Made by a program: the position numbers and the translations under genes. Below, piece by piece: positions 53,959 through 62,955 of a stretch of DNA of 64,000 bases. The stretch is from NCBI RefSeq assembly GCF_014199595.1, contig NZ_JACHNX010000004.1, positions 186,001-250,000 of the forward strand, read 5' to 3'. Positions within the stretch are counted from its first letter, which is position 1. Each line of letters begins with the position of its first letter. The notes below the pieces were generated by a model. The model had not been told where the DNA came from and did no database searches. It saw nothing but the letters and a program-made list of their open reading frames with translations. Source of the DNA: Sphingomonas yabuuchiae (GTDB lineage Bacteria; Pseudomonadota; Alphaproteobacteria; Sphingomonadales; Sphingomonadaceae).

Positions 53959-54912
53959 ATGAAACGCATGATGATTGAGCAAGACAGTCGCCAAATCACC
54001 TCTCCCCTCCCGCAAGCGGGAGGGGTTGGGGGAGGGCTACCCGGTCTGAGGCTAGGCGCCGCACTCGCCGCCGCCCTTGCCCTATCCGGCTGCGTCGTCG
54101 CCGTCGGCAACAACAGCGCCGCACCCCCACCACTCGCAACCAACCCCAAACTCGCAGGGATGCAATATCTCTACGGCTCGGCCGAAGCCGATGCGATCTC
54201 GCGTCAGGCGTGGAACGCGCTCGTCACCTATGCCGCCGACCGCATCCGCCGCCCGCAAGCCGACAGCGTCGTGCTGGCGCAGGGCGCGAGCCTCGAAAAT
54301 CCCCGCTTCGTGCCATGCGCGGGCAAGCGGCCCGCCGCCGTCTTCGATGTGGACGAGACGGTCCTTCAAAATCTCGGTTTCGAATATGACGATTTGAACG
54401 GCCGACCGGGACGCGACTTCAATACGCGGTGGCGTGCCTGGGAGCAAAGCGACGGCCATGCCGTCCTGCCCACGCCCGGCGCAGCGGCGGCGATCGCCGA
54501 TCTGCGGACCATGGGCGTGACCGTGATCTTCAACACCAACCGCGACGATCCGGCAGGTGCGGCGCGCGTGATCGACGCGGCGGGGCTTGGCCCGGCGGTG
54601 CATGGCGACACGCTGTTCGTGCGCTCCGACACGGGGAGCGGGGACAATAAGGACCCGCGTCGCTGGCAGATTGCGCAGCGTTACTGCGTGATCGCCATGG
54701 GCGGCGATCAGCTGGGCGATTTCAGCGAGTTGTTCAACGCATCTGCCCCGGTGGCGGAGCGGCGTGTCCGGGCCGATGGCTCGCGCGTCGCGGCCCTTTG
54801 GGGGCGCGGCTGGTTCGTCTTCCCGAACCCCGTTTACGGCAAGGCGCTGAAGGGCAGCGCGGACGACATCTTCCCCGCCGACCGGCGGTGGCACCCGACA
54901 GGAGAGCAGTGA
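53959..54912 (+). CDS. HAD-family acid phosphatase lipoprotein (e(P4)/class B-C type)
   Basis: A 317-residue exported phosphatase of the lipoprotein e(P4)/5'-nucleotidase class. The lipobox LALSGC puts the lipidated cysteine at about residue 46. The HAD core has [10 protein letters not shown] (nucleophile Asp and DxD) at about 134-143, VIFNTNRDD (motif II), and GDQLGDF (motif IV). An unusual N-terminus precedes the signal helix: about 25 residues ([17 protein letters not shown]) are encoded by a REP-like palindrome. The frame offers no conventional start between the repeat and the signal helix, so ATG 53959 is most likely. The gene separates scoA from scoB and overlaps scoB by one base. Confidence 0.85.
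   Translation: MKRMMIEQDSRQITSPLPQAGGVGGGLPGLRLGAALAAALALSGCVVAVGNNSAAPPPLATNPKLAGMQYLYGSAEADAISRQAWNALVTYAADRIRRPQADSVVLAQGASLENPRFVPCAGKRPAAVFDVDETVLQNLGFEYDDLNGRPGRDFNTRWRAWEQSDGHAVLPTPGAAAAIADLRTMGVTVIFNTNRDDPAGAARVIDAAGLGPAVHGDTLFVRSDTGSGDNKDPRRWQIAQRYCVIAMGGDQLGDFSELFNASAPVAERRVRADGSRVAALWGRGWFVFPNPVYGKALKGSADDIFPADRRWHPTGEQ
53998..54041. repeat. REP-like palindrome, copy 2, inside the phosphatase coding sequence
   Basis: CCCCTCCCGC AA GCGGGAGGGG with flanking C/G-rich arms lies within codons ~14-28 of the phosphatase gene, in inverted orientation to the copy at 53896. It is translated as a Pro/Gly-rich segment. Confidence 0.75.
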
Positions 54913-55547
54913 TGGCCTGGACCCGCGACGAAATGGCCGCCCGTGCGGCCAAGGAACTGAAGGACGGTTTCTACGTCAATCTCGGCATCGGCATCCCGAC
55001 GCTGGTGGCCAACCATATCCCGCAAGGGGTCGAGGTCACGCTGCAATCCGAAAACGGGATGCTGGGCATCGGGCCGTTCCCTTATGACGACGAGGTCGAT
55101 CCCGACCTGATCAATGCGGGCAAGCAGACGATCAGCGAACTGCCGCACTCGGTCTATTTCTCGTCGGCGGACAGCTTCGCGATGATCCGGGGCGGGCATA
55201 TCGACTTGACCGTGCTGGGCGCGATGGAAGTGTCCCAGGGCGGCGACATCGCCAACTGGATGATCCCCGGCAAGATGATCAAGGGCATGGGCGGTGCGAT
55301 GGATCTGGTCGCGGGGGTCAAGAAGATCATCGTCGTCATGGAGCATAACGCCAAGGACGGCAGCCCCAAGTTCATCCCCGAATGCACCCTGCCGCTGACC
55401 GGGCGCAACGTCGTCGACATGATCGTCACCGACCTGGCGGTGTTCCAGCGCCCCGATCACGACAGCGCCTTCCGCCTGATCGAATGCGCGCCGGGTGTCA
55501 CCGCCGATGAGGTGGCGGCAAAGACCACGGCGAAGTTCGACCGCTGA
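54912..55547 (+). CDS. scoB: 3-oxoacid CoA-transferase subunit B
   Basis: A 211-residue beta subunit of the class I CoA-transferase. The catalytic glutamate is in [15 protein letters not shown] at about residue 49. [43 protein letters not shown] and [18 protein letters not shown] follow. It should pair with ScoA encoded 1.05 kb upstream. Start ATG 54912 shares a base with the phosphatase stop, so expression depends on that transcript. Its stop is overlapped by the next (GST) gene. Confidence 0.93.
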   Translation: MAWTRDEMAARAAKELKDGFYVNLGIGIPTLVANHIPQGVEVTLQSENGMLGIGPFPYDDEVDPDLINAGKQTISELPHSVYFSSADSFAMIRGGHIDLTVLGAMEVSQGGDIANWMIPGKMIKGMGGAMDLVAGVKKIIVVMEHNAKDGSPKFIPECTLPLTGRNVVDMIVTDLAVFQRPDHDSAFRLIECAPGVTADEVAAKTTAKFDR

Positions 55548-56236
55548 TGGCCTATACCCTCGTCACCGCGAACCGGAATTATTCCAGCTGGTCGCTGCGC
55601 CCCTGGTTGCTGATGAAGGCGTTCGGGATCGGCTTTGCCGACCGGATCGAGCCGTTCGCGGCGGCGGAGAATTACGAGGCGTTCCGCGCCTTTTCGCCGA
55701 CGGGGCAGGTGCCGGTGCTGATCGATGGCGAGCGGACCGTTTGGGACTCGCTGGGCATCACGCTGTATCTGGCCGAACGGCATCCGGGAGTCTGGCCCGA
55801 GGACGAGGCGGCGCGGGCCTGGGCGATGTGCGCGGTGGCGGAAATGCATGGCGGCTTCGGCGCGCTGCGGGCCGAGCGAACGATGAATATCGGGGTGCGG
55901 GTGGACGCCAAGCCAGCGTCACCCCGGCTGGAGCGCGATATCGCATGGCTGGCGGAATTGTGGGGCGAGGGGCTGTCGCAATTTGGCGGGCCCTGGCTGG
56001 CGGGTGATCGGTTCTCGGCGGTCGATGCCTTCTACGCGCCGGTCGCGTTCCGGGTGCGGACCTACGGCATCGATGTCGGCCCGGTGGGGGCAGCATGGGT
56101 CGAGACGGTTCTGGCGCATCCAGCGATGCGGGATTGGGAAGCGCAGGCGCTGGCGGAGACGTGGCGCGACCCGGATCATGAAATCGAACTGGCGGAGTGC
56201 GGCGGCGTGACGGCGGACTATCGCGCCAAGGGGTAA
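55547..56236 (+). CDS. glutathione S-transferase family protein
   Basis: A 229-residue GST. The thioredoxin-like N-domain (about 1-80) has [15 protein letters not shown], with the probable active serine, and [25 protein letters not shown] (cis-Pro and glutathione-contacting Asp-Ser). The all-helical C-domain follows. The N-terminus resembles bacterial GSTs of the SspA/zeta-like type. Its ATG at 55547 overlaps the scoB stop by one base. Substrate unknown. Confidence 0.88.
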   Translation: MAYTLVTANRNYSSWSLRPWLLMKAFGIGFADRIEPFAAAENYEAFRAFSPTGQVPVLIDGERTVWDSLGITLYLAERHPGVWPEDEAARAWAMCAVAEMHGGFGALRAERTMNIGVRVDAKPASPRLERDIAWLAELWGEGLSQFGGPWLAGDRFSAVDAFYAPVAFRVRTYGIDVGPVGAAWVETVLAHPAMRDWEAQALAETWRDPDHEIELAECGGVTADYRAKG

Positions 56237-56321
56237 GGCCACAGGAATCCCCGCCGAAATCGAAATAACATTGCGCGAACCCTTTGCGTTGCGCGCCTTT
56301 TCGGATAACAGCGCCCGCATC

Positions 56322-57767
56322 ATGGCCCAACGACCCCAGACTCTGTACGAGAAGATCTGGGCCGCGCACGTTGTCGAACGGCGGCCCGATGGCACCTGCC
56401 TCATCTATATCGACCGCCACCTTGTTCACGAGGTGACGAGCCCGCAGGCGTTCGAGGGGCTACGCGCCGCCGGGCGCAAGGTGCGCCGTCCCGAGCTGAC
56501 GCTGGCGGTGCCCGATCACAACCTGCCGACGACGCCGCGCAAGGACGCGAACGGCAACCTCCTGCCCATCGCCGACCCGGAAAGCGCGCAGCAGCTGGAC
56601 GCGCTTCGCCGCAACACCGCCGAGTTCGGCGTCGACTATATCGACGCGACGGCGGCGGCGCAGGGCATCGTGCATGTCGTCGGGCCGGAACAGGGCTTTA
56701 CGCTGCCGGGCACGACTCTGGTGTGCGGCGACAGCCATACCTCGGCGCATGGTGCGCTGGGCGCGCTGGCCTTCGGCATCGGCACGTCGGAGGTCGAGCA
56801 TGTGCTGGCGACCCAGACGTTGCTCCTGTCGCCGTCCAAGACCATGGAAGTGCGCGTCGACGGCGTGCTGGGTCACGGCGTGTCGGCCAAGGACGTCGTG
56901 CTGGCCATCATCGGCAAGATCGGCGCGGCGGGCGGGACCGGCCATGTCATCGAATTCACCGGCAGTGTGATCCGCAACCTGTCGATCGAAGGTCGCCTGA
57001 CCATCGCCAACATGTCGATCGAGGGCGGCGCGCGTGCCGGCCTGATCGCGCCGGACGAGACGACCTTCGCCTATCTGAAGGGGCGTCCGATGGTCCCCAA
57101 GGGCGCGGATTGGGACAAGGCGGTTGCCTGGTGGCGGACGCTGCCGACCGATCCGGGCGCGGTCTACGACAAGGTCGTGACTCTCGACGCCGCCGACATC
57201 GCACCGAATCTGACCTGGGGCACCAGCCCCGAGGACGTGGTGCCGATCACCGGCGTCGTGCCCGATCCCGACAGCTTCGCCGATCCGTCCAAGCGCGAAG
57301 CGGCGCGCAAGTCGCTGGACTATATGGGTCTGACCCCCGGCACCGCGATGCAGGACGTGCCCATCCAGCATGTCTTTATCGGCAGCTGCACCAACAGCCG
57401 TATCGAGGACCTGCGCGCCGCCGCCGCCGTGGCGCGCGACCGCAAGGTGGCGGACGGCGTCCGTGCGCTGGTCGTTCCCGGCTCGGGGCTGGTCAAGCGT
57501 CAGGCCGAAGAAGAGGGGCTGGACCGCATCTTCGTGCAGGCGGGTTTTGAATGGCGCGAGCCGGGCTGTTCGATGTGCCTGGCGATGAACCCGGACAAGG
57601 TGCCCGCGGGCGAACGCTGTGCCTCGACCTCGAACCGCAATTTCGTCGGTCGCCAGGGTCCCGGTGCGCGCACCCATCTGCTGTCCCCCGCTATGGCCGC
57701 CGCCGCTGCGGTGACCGGGCGCCTTTTCGATGTTAGAGAGTTGAAGAGCCACGATTTCGATCGTTAA
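56322..57767 (+). CDS. leuC: 3-isopropylmalate dehydratase large subunit
   Basis: A 481-residue aconitase-family enzyme for leucine synthesis (2- to 3-isopropylmalate). It carries the [4Fe-4S] ligand in GSCTNSR and the [10 protein letters not shown] pair, plus [32 protein letters not shown] and [18 protein letters not shown]. Length matches. I used ATG 56322 ([17 protein letters not shown]), the family N-terminus, over the longer frame. leuD follows after 184 bp that contain a 39-residue gene. Confidence 0.96.
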   Translation: MAQRPQTLYEKIWAAHVVERRPDGTCLIYIDRHLVHEVTSPQAFEGLRAAGRKVRRPELTLAVPDHNLPTTPRKDANGNLLPIADPESAQQLDALRRNTAEFGVDYIDATAAAQGIVHVVGPEQGFTLPGTTLVCGDSHTSAHGALGALAFGIGTSEVEHVLATQTLLLSPSKTMEVRVDGVLGHGVSAKDVVLAIIGKIGAAGGTGHVIEFTGSVIRNLSIEGRLTIANMSIEGGARAGLIAPDETTFAYLKGRPMVPKGADWDKAVAWWRTLPTDPGAVYDKVVTLDAADIAPNLTWGTSPEDVVPITGVVPDPDSFADPSKREAARKSLDYMGLTPGTAMQDVPIQHVFIGSCTNSRIEDLRAAAAVARDRKVADGVRALVVPGSGLVKRQAEEEGLDRIFVQAGFEWREPGCSMCLAMNPDKVPAGERCASTSNRNFVGRQGPGARTHLLSPAMAAAAAVTGRLFDVRELKSHDFDR

Positions 57768-57800
57768 GGCATCTGACAGGGACGATAGGGGATACGCATC

Positions 57801-57920
57801 ATGAAGCACGTATTGGTCATGCTCGTCACCGGCGCGGTTCTGTGCGGCGCGGCGGCCTATGCCGCAGGCATCGCGTCACGCCCCGCCGTGGCCGAGCAGC
57901 GTCCGCAGCGCGCGGGATGA
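57801..57920 (+). CDS. 39-residue exported or membrane microprotein between leuC and leuD
   Basis: ATG 57801 opens a 39-codon frame: a basic start KH, one hydrophobic segment ([20 protein letters not shown]) and a basic tail ending QRPQRAG. AGGGG lies about 10 bases upstream. The hydrophobic segment ends in AYAAG, which could be a signal-peptidase site or a membrane anchor. It lies within the leuC-leuD interval on the same strand, so it is co-transcribed. Function unknown. Confidence 0.5.
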   Translation: MKHVLVMLVTGAVLCGAAAYAAGIASRPAVAEQRPQRAG

Positions 57921-57951
57921 ACGCGCGGGTTTCGAATACAGGGATGATGGA

Positions 57952-58572
57952 ATGAACCCGGTTACGACCGTCTCCGGCACTGCCTATCCATGGGGCGCCA
58001 AGAATATCGATACGGATGTCATCATCCCGGCACACTGGCTGAAGACGATCACCCGCGCCGGGCTGGGGCGCGGCGCGTTCGAGACGGTGCGCGCGCAACC
58101 GGACAATATCTTCGATGATCCGCGCTATGCGGGCGCGCCGATCCTGATCGCTGGCGACAATTTCGGTTGTGGGTCCAGCCGCGAGCATGCGGCCTGGGCC
58201 TTGGCGGACATGGGCATCCAGGCGGTGATCGCGCCGAGCTTTTCCGATATCTTCTCGGGCAACGCCTTCAAGAACGGGATCGTCCCGGTCGTCCTGCCGC
58301 AGGACGCCGTGGACCGGTTGGTCGAGGTGGCGAAGGACCAGCCGATTACGGTCGATCTGGAGACGATGACCGTCACCACCCCGTTCCAGGACCGCTTTGC
58401 GTTCGAACTCGATCCGTTTCGCCGTGAATGCCTGATGAAGGGGCTCGACGAAGTCGGCCTGACGCTGGCCCGCGACGAAGCGATCGGCAGTTTCGAAGGG
58501 CAGATGGCCGAGGGGCGGCCTTGGATCGCGGGTCGTCAGCGCCTGGACGCCCCCACGGCAGGAACCGCCTGA
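57952..58572 (+). CDS. leuD: 3-isopropylmalate dehydratase small subunit
   Basis: A 206-residue swivel-domain subunit that completes LeuCD. Motifs: [23 protein letters not shown] and [46 protein letters not shown] 57952 is the usual family start. It is followed by a non-coding gap and a convergent small membrane frame. Confidence 0.96.
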   Translation: MNPVTTVSGTAYPWGAKNIDTDVIIPAHWLKTITRAGLGRGAFETVRAQPDNIFDDPRYAGAPILIAGDNFGCGSSREHAAWALADMGIQAVIAPSFSDIFSGNAFKNGIVPVVLPQDAVDRLVEVAKDQPITVDLETMTVTTPFQDRFAFELDPFRRECLMKGLDEVGLTLARDEAIGSFEGQMAEGRPWIAGRQRLDAPTAGTA

Positions 58573-58604
58573 CGAAGCCTGGTGCCGGCGTCCCGGCGAA
58601 ACGG

Positions 58605-58730
58605 TCAGGACGCGGCGACGATGACCCCGGCGATCAGCGCCCATAGGGCAAGCGAACCGATCAAGCCGTTCATGATGCCCAGCATCGGACTGTCGCGGCG
58701 GTCGGGTGGCATGACGTGGGAATGGGTCAC
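58605..58730 (-). CDS. 41-residue membrane microprotein
   Basis: A GTG at 58730 behind GGAGAG opens a 41-codon frame: a hydrophilic histidine-containing head (THSHVMPPDRRDSP) and one clean transmembrane helix (MLGIMNGLIGSLALWALIAGVIVAA). High GC3 supports coding. It is convergent with leuD. Family not recognised. About 230 bp of non-coding DNA separate it from the next gene. Confidence 0.45.
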   Translation of the reverse strand: MTHSHVMPPDRRDSPMLGIMNGLIGSLALWALIAGVIVAAS

Positions 58731-58961
58731 GATGCTCTCCTAAGTTACCGGTGATATCCCCGTTTTCCGGGGGTTTATCCCGTCTTCGTTATAGTTACAC
58801 TACGCATCGACCAAGACCTGGTTCCCATTGTTTCCCCTGCGCAACGATCCTTCGGCGCGCCGTGCAACACCTGATCGGCGCATCGGTTGCACGCGGGCGC
58901 GACGCCCCCTATCTCGGACGTTATGTTTGGATGGCCCATAGGGCTGGGGGATGGCGAACCG

Positions 58962-59285
58962 ATGGACAGTTTCGACGATCGCAGGAAGGGCTTCGAGGCC
59001 AAGTTCGTGGCCGATCAGGACATGATGTTCCGCATCACGGCGCGGCGCAACCGGCTGGTCGCGCAATGGGCGGCCGAGCGGATGAAGCTGACTCCCGCCG
59101 AAACCGATGCCTATGCCAAGGCGGTCGTACAGGCCGATTTCGAGGAAGCGGGCGATGAGGACGTCATCCGCAAGCTGCTGGGCGACCTGACCGCCGCCGG
59201 GATCGACGTCGACGAGGTGGAGGTCCGCCGCGCGCTGGACGAGCAACTGGTCGAGGCGCGTCGCCAGTTGATGGAGAGCCGCTGA
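58962..59285 (+). CDS. DUF1476 protein (F1F0-ATPase zeta-subunit/inhibitor family)
   Basis: A 107-residue alpha-helical protein. DDRRKGFEAKFVADQDMMFRITARRNRLVAQWAAERM at the N-terminus and the DEVEVRRALDEQLVEARRQL end match DUF1476. In Paracoccus denitrificans the homologue is the zeta subunit, which inhibits ATP hydrolysis by F1-ATPase through its N-terminal segment. No atp genes are nearby; the genes that follow encode BolA and Grx4. Whether it inhibits ATPase here is inference from the family. Confidence 0.88.
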   Translation: MDSFDDRRKGFEAKFVADQDMMFRITARRNRLVAQWAAERMKLTPAETDAYAKAVVQADFEEAGDEDVIRKLLGDLTAAGIDVDEVEVRRALDEQLVEARRQLMESR

Positions 59286-59287
59286 CC

Positions 59288-59524
59288 ATGCCGATGGCCG
59301 CCGATGACATCGCCACGATGATCCGTACCGCCATTCCCGATGCCGAGGTCCAGATCACCGACCTTGCCGGGGACGGCGACCATTATGCCGCGCATGTCGT
59401 GGCCGCCAGCTTTGCGGGTATGAGCCGGGTCGCACGCACTCGCGCCGTCTATGCGGCGCTGGGTGGACGCATGGGGGGCGAACTCCATGCGTTGCAACTG
59501 ACCACCGCGGTTCCGGCCGCCTGA
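59288..59524 (+). CDS. BolA-family protein
   Basis: A 78-residue BolA/IbaG-like protein with the IRTAIPDAEVQITDLAGDGDHYAAHVVAASFAGMSRVARTRAVYAAL fold. The histidine in DGDHYAAHV is the Fe-S or metal ligand. The monothiol glutaredoxin follows 25 bp later. BolA-Grx4 heterodimers hold a [2Fe-2S] cluster and act in iron-sulfur trafficking. The start is 2 bases after the DUF1476 stop, so the genes are coupled. Confidence 0.93.
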   Translation: MPMAADDIATMIRTAIPDAEVQITDLAGDGDHYAAHVVAASFAGMSRVARTRAVYAALGGRMGGELHALQLTTAVPAA

Positions 59525-59549
59525 TCCCATTCCCTCAAGGATGAATGAT

Positions 59550-59873
59550 ATGACCGACGATACGAATGCGCGGATCGATGCGCTGGTGAAGGACAATGCC
59601 GTCCTGCTGTTCATGAAGGGCACGCCGCTCTTTCCGCAATGCGGCTTTTCCAGCCGTGCGGTGGCGATCTTGAACCATCTGGACGTGCCGTTCGAGAGCG
59701 TCGACGTGCTCCAGGACCAGGGCATCCGCCAGGGCATCAAGGCCTATTCGGATTGGCCCACCATTCCGCAGCTCTATGTGAAGGGCGAATTCGTCGGCGG
59801 TTCGGACATCATGATGGAGATGTACGAAAGCGGCGAACTGGCCGAGCTGGTCCAGGACGTGAAGACCGCGTGA
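59550..59873 (+). CDS. grxD: monothiol glutaredoxin (Grx4/GrxD)
   Basis: A 107-residue monothiol glutaredoxin. Active site FPQCGFSSRAV has the CGFS motif; VLLFMKGTP precedes it and YSDWPTIPQLYVKGEFVGGSDIMMEM contains the glutathione-binding TIP and GGSD. It forms a cluster-bridged complex with BolA. Two ATGs are possible (59541 and 59550); the latter has AGGA at better spacing. It ends the DUF1476-bolA-grx unit; a terminator follows. Confidence 0.95.
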   Translation: MTDDTNARIDALVKDNAVLLFMKGTPLFPQCGFSSRAVAILNHLDVPFESVDVLQDQGIRQGIKAYSDWPTIPQLYVKGEFVGGSDIMMEMYESGELAELVQDVKTA

Positions 59874-59898
59874 TAGGTCGGCGATCGTAAGATTGGAA

Positions 59899-59942
59899 AG
59901 GGGGCTGGACTACGATCCGGCCCCCTTTTTTATTCCTCCCCT
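59899..59942 (+). terminator. Rho-independent terminator after the glutaredoxin gene
   Basis: GGGGGC and GCCCCC arms flank a partly paired loop (the CTGGA/TCCGG portion adds to the stem), followed by TTTTTTATT. It lies 27 bp after the grxD stop. Confidence 0.8.
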
Positions 59943-59967
59943 GCAAGGGGAGGAATGGATCGACTCT

Positions 59968-60012
59968 ATTGACTACGCCTGTAATCGCGATAAGATTACG
60001 CTTGTAGTCAAT
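59968..60012 (+). promoter_or_regulatory. BlaI/MecI-type operator, 45-bp inverted repeat
   Basis: ATTGACTAC ... GTAGTCAAT, with inner arms GTAATC and GATTAC, form a nearly perfect inverted repeat around GCGATAA. The TACN-type dyads fit the operator shape of the BlaI/MecI family. It ends 15 bp before the BlaI-like ATG and would overlap the promoter, so autorepression is expected. The outer arm TTGACT could also be the -35 element. Confidence 0.7.
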
Positions 60013-60026
60013 AAGAGGGCGAGTCG

Positions 60027-60395
60027 ATGGCCGAGCGTATCAGCGATGCCGAACATGCCGTGATGGAGGTCCTGTGGGAGGAGGCTCCGCTGACCGCGCA
60101 GGATGTCGCGGAGCGGGTCGATCCCGAACGCGGCTGGAGCACCAATACCGTCAAGACGCTGCTCGGCCGTCTGCTCGCCAAGGAGGCCATTGCGCATGAG
60201 GAGCAGGGGCGGCGCTATCTGTATCGTCCGCTGGTCGCGCGCGACGATTATGTCGTTGGCGAATCCCGCCGCCTGATCGACCGGCTGTTCGGCGGTCGCC
60301 TGACCCCGCTGGTCGCGCATCTGGCCGAGCGGGACGAGCTGACCGCGCAGGACATTTCCGAGATCGAGGCACTGCTCAAGGACCTGAAGGCATGA
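60027..60395 (+). CDS. BlaI/MecI/CopY-family repressor
   Basis: A 122-residue winged-helix repressor. ISDAEHAVMEVLWEEAPLTAQDVAERV and GWSTNTVKTLLGRLLAKEAIAHEEQGRRYLYRPLVARDDY form the DNA-binding domain; the C-terminal helices make the dimer. GGGCGAG lies before ATG 60027. The downstream M56 gene overlaps its stop by four bases, giving the regulator-sensor pair. The palindrome at 59968-60012 is the probable operator. No beta-lactamase or resistance gene follows. Confidence 0.92.
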   Translation: MAERISDAEHAVMEVLWEEAPLTAQDVAERVDPERGWSTNTVKTLLGRLLAKEAIAHEEQGRRYLYRPLVARDDYVVGESRRLIDRLFGGRLTPLVAHLAERDELTAQDISEIEALLKDLKA

Positions 60396-62005
60396 GCGGC
60401 GCGCAACTCGGCTGGGGGGTGGAGGCGATGATCGCCTCCACCCTCCTGATGGCGCTGGTCCTGCTGGCCCGCCGCCATGTCCGTCAGGCCTTCGGGCCGC
60501 AGATCGCCTATGCACTCTGGGCCTTGCCGCTGCTCCGGCTGATTCTGCCGCCGCTGCCGCGCGGCCTGTCCGAGCAGGCGACCCCGCCGCTGGCCGCCGC
60601 GAGCGAGCGTTTCGCGACCTATGTCGTGCTGCCCATGACCGCGCAGATCCCCGCCACGGTGGATGCGCCCGGCATCTGGCAGAGGGTGGAGCAGGGTGTT
60701 GCGCTGTTCTGGATCATCGGGGCGGCGGGTTTCCTGGGCTTCCAGCTCTTTCGCCACTGGCGCTTCCGCACGCGGTTGCTCGCCGATGCCGAGCCGCTGG
60801 AGGCGGTGGAGGGCGTGCGTGTGGTCGCCAGCGACGGCGCGCCGGGGCCGCTCGCCTTCGGCATCTGGCATCGCTACGTCGCTTTCCCGCGCGATTTCGC
60901 CGAGCGGTACGACGCCGATGAGCGCGACCTGGCGCTGGCGCACGAGCTGGGCCACCATGCCCGCGGCGACCTGATCGCCAACTGGGTCGCGCTCGCCGTG
61001 CTGGCGCTCCACTGGTTCAACCCGCTGGCGTGGCGGGCCTTCCACGCTTTCCGTGCCGATCAGGAGCTGGCCAACGACGCCCGTGTCCTGAAGGGGCGCA
61101 GCCGTGCCGACCGGCATGTCTATGCCTGCGCCATCGTGAAGGCCGCGCATGGCCGCGCACTGTCGGGCGCCTGTCACCTGCACACCATCGATGATCTGAA
61201 AGGGAGGCTGAAGATGTTGACGACTTCTCCGAAATCGCGTCGCCAGCTGGCGATGGGCGGGGCCACCGTGTCGCTGCTGGTCCTGGCCGGGCTGGGGGCG
61301 ACCGCCTCGGGCACGCCGGCGGCGGCGGCGCTGACCAAGAAGGTCGAGCGGACGCTGGGCGTCGACCTGACCAGCCCGGTCGCGGTCCTGCCCGCCGTCG
61401 TCCAGACCACGCCGGAGGCGCCCGAAGCGCCTGCCGCGCCGTCCGTACCTGTGGCTCCGGCTGTCCCTGCAAAACCCGTGGTCGCGATCGCTGCGACGGT
61501 TCCGGAGGTGCCCGCCGTTCCCGCTGCACCTGCGACTCCCCAGGCCGCCGCGGTTCCCGCCGCGCCGCAGGCACCCGCCGCGCCCCGTGTTCGCGTCGTG
61601 ACGCTGCGCAACGGGCATAAGGTCAAGTTCGTCGGCGACAATGGCATGGTCCCGATGGTGCCCATGCCCCCGATCCCGATGGTCCAGGCGCGTGCCTGTG
61701 GTACCGGCAACAGCGATACCCGCACCAGCTATATGACGGTCGACGGCAAGACCCGGCGGCAGGTGACGATCATCTGCACCGACCGGATCGAGCGGGATGC
61801 TCGTCAGGCCTCGCTCGCCGCCGTCCATGCCCAGCGCACGGCGCAGGTGAACATGCAGATCGCGCTCGCCAGCATCGAGAGTGCCCGCGCCTCGATCATC
61901 CGCGACCGCAACCTGTCCGAGGACGCCCGGCGTGACGCACTGAACGGCCTGAACGAGGCGACCGCCGAGTTGAAGGCCGACATGGCGAACCGCGATCGCG
62001 ACTGA
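60392..62005 (+). CDS. BlaR1-like M56 membrane metallopeptidase
   Basis: A 537-residue membrane protein. Helices lie at about 8-25, 36-52 and 103-120, with the zinc motif HELGHH at 184-189 (HExxH) followed by a transmembrane helix. Another helix is at about 288-305. A long Pro/Ala/Val-rich spacer (about 330-400, APxxPxVP repeats) leads to a periplasmic C-terminal domain with two cysteines (RACGTG, IICTD). It lacks the penicillin-binding domain of true BlaR1, so it likely cleaves the BlaI-like repressor after sensing another signal. It overlaps the repressor gene by four bases. Confidence 0.88.
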   Translation: MSGAQLGWGVEAMIASTLLMALVLLARRHVRQAFGPQIAYALWALPLLRLILPPLPRGLSEQATPPLAAASERFATYVVLPMTAQIPATVDAPGIWQRVEQGVALFWIIGAAGFLGFQLFRHWRFRTRLLADAEPLEAVEGVRVVASDGAPGPLAFGIWHRYVAFPRDFAERYDADERDLALAHELGHHARGDLIANWVALAVLALHWFNPLAWRAFHAFRADQELANDARVLKGRSRADRHVYACAIVKAAHGRALSGACHLHTIDDLKGRLKMLTTSPKSRRQLAMGGATVSLLVLAGLGATASGTPAAAALTKKVERTLGVDLTSPVAVLPAVVQTTPEAPEAPAAPSVPVAPAVPAKPVVAIAATVPEVPAVPAAPATPQAAAVPAAPQAPAAPRVRVVTLRNGHKVKFVGDNGMVPMVPMPPIPMVQARACGTGNSDTRTSYMTVDGKTRRQVTIICTDRIERDARQASLAAVHAQRTAQVNMQIALASIESARASIIRDRNLSEDARRDALNGLNEATAELKADMANRDRD

Positions 62006-62097
62006 CCGGACCACGACTTTACCCCAACTCGACCTCTGTGCCCGTCCGACGGGGACAGGGGTTGCCCTTTGTCCGCCGCTTGCCCACATGGTCGGGA

Positions 62098-62955
62098 ATG
62101 GCTGAGCACCCGACCGGCATTCCGATCCTGCTTGAGCCGCTGGTCACCCGCGTGCTCGCCCCCAATCCGTCGCCCTTCACCTATACGGGCACGCAAAGTC
62201 ATGTCGTGGGCGACCGCGACGTGGCGGTCATCGATCCGGGGCCGGACGATCCCGCGCATCTGGACGCACTGACCCGCGCGATCGCCGGGCGGCCGGTGGT
62301 GGCGATCCTGATCACCCATCATCACCGTGACCACAGCCCGGCCAGCCGCCCGCTCGCCCGCCTGACCGGCGCCCCGATCGTCGGGGCGGCTCCGTTCGCC
62401 GCCGACTATCAGGGTGGCCAGTCCGACGCCGCCTTCGACCGCGACTATGCGCCGGACCGGGGCCTGGCGGAGGGCGAGGGGGTAAGCGGCGACGGCTGGA
62501 CGCTGAACGCCATCGCGACGCCGGGCCATACCTCCAACCATCTCGCCTTTGCGCTGCCCGAGACCAGGGCGCTGTTTTCGGGCGATCACGTCATGGGCTG
62601 GTCGACTAGCATCGTGTCGCCGCCCGATGGCGACATGAGCGCCTATATGGCCAGCCTGGAAAAATTGATGGAGCGCGACGACCGGGTCTATTACCCGGGG
62701 CATGGCGAGGCGGTCGAGAATCCGCAGCGGCTGGTGCGCGGGATGCTGGGCCATCGCAAGCAGCGGGAGAGGCAAATCCTGCGCCTGCTGGCGGCGGAAG
62801 AGAGGTTGCCGATCGCGGCGATGACCGCCCGCATGTATGTCGGCCTGAACCCTAAACTGATTCCGGCGGCGGAACGATCGGTTCTGGCGCATCTTTATGA
62901 CCTGCGAAACCGCGGGCTGGTTCGCGAGGAAGGAGCATCATGGATCAGCGCGTGA
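62098..62955 (+). CDS. MBL-fold metallo-hydrolase (LACTB2-like)
   Basis: A 285-residue metallo-beta-lactamase-fold hydrolase. The metal motif THHHRDHSPAS (HxHxDH) is at about residues 73-83, with GHTSNHLAF (metal His), SGDHVMGW (bridging Asp) and YPGHGEAV further on. A C-terminal winged-helix-like end follows (HRKQRERQILRLL). This matches the LACTB2/RNase-type subgroup common in proteobacteria; the substrate is unproven. ATG 62098 gives the MAEHPTGIPI start. It overlaps the DUF4230 gene by 16 bases. Confidence 0.88.
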   Translation: MAEHPTGIPILLEPLVTRVLAPNPSPFTYTGTQSHVVGDRDVAVIDPGPDDPAHLDALTRAIAGRPVVAILITHHHRDHSPASRPLARLTGAPIVGAAPFAADYQGGQSDAAFDRDYAPDRGLAEGEGVSGDGWTLNAIATPGHTSNHLAFALPETRALFSGDHVMGWSTSIVSPPDGDMSAYMASLEKLMERDDRVYYPGHGEAVENPQRLVRGMLGHRKQRERQILRLLAAEERLPIAAMTARMYVGLNPKLIPAAERSVLAHLYDLRNRGLVREEGASWISA

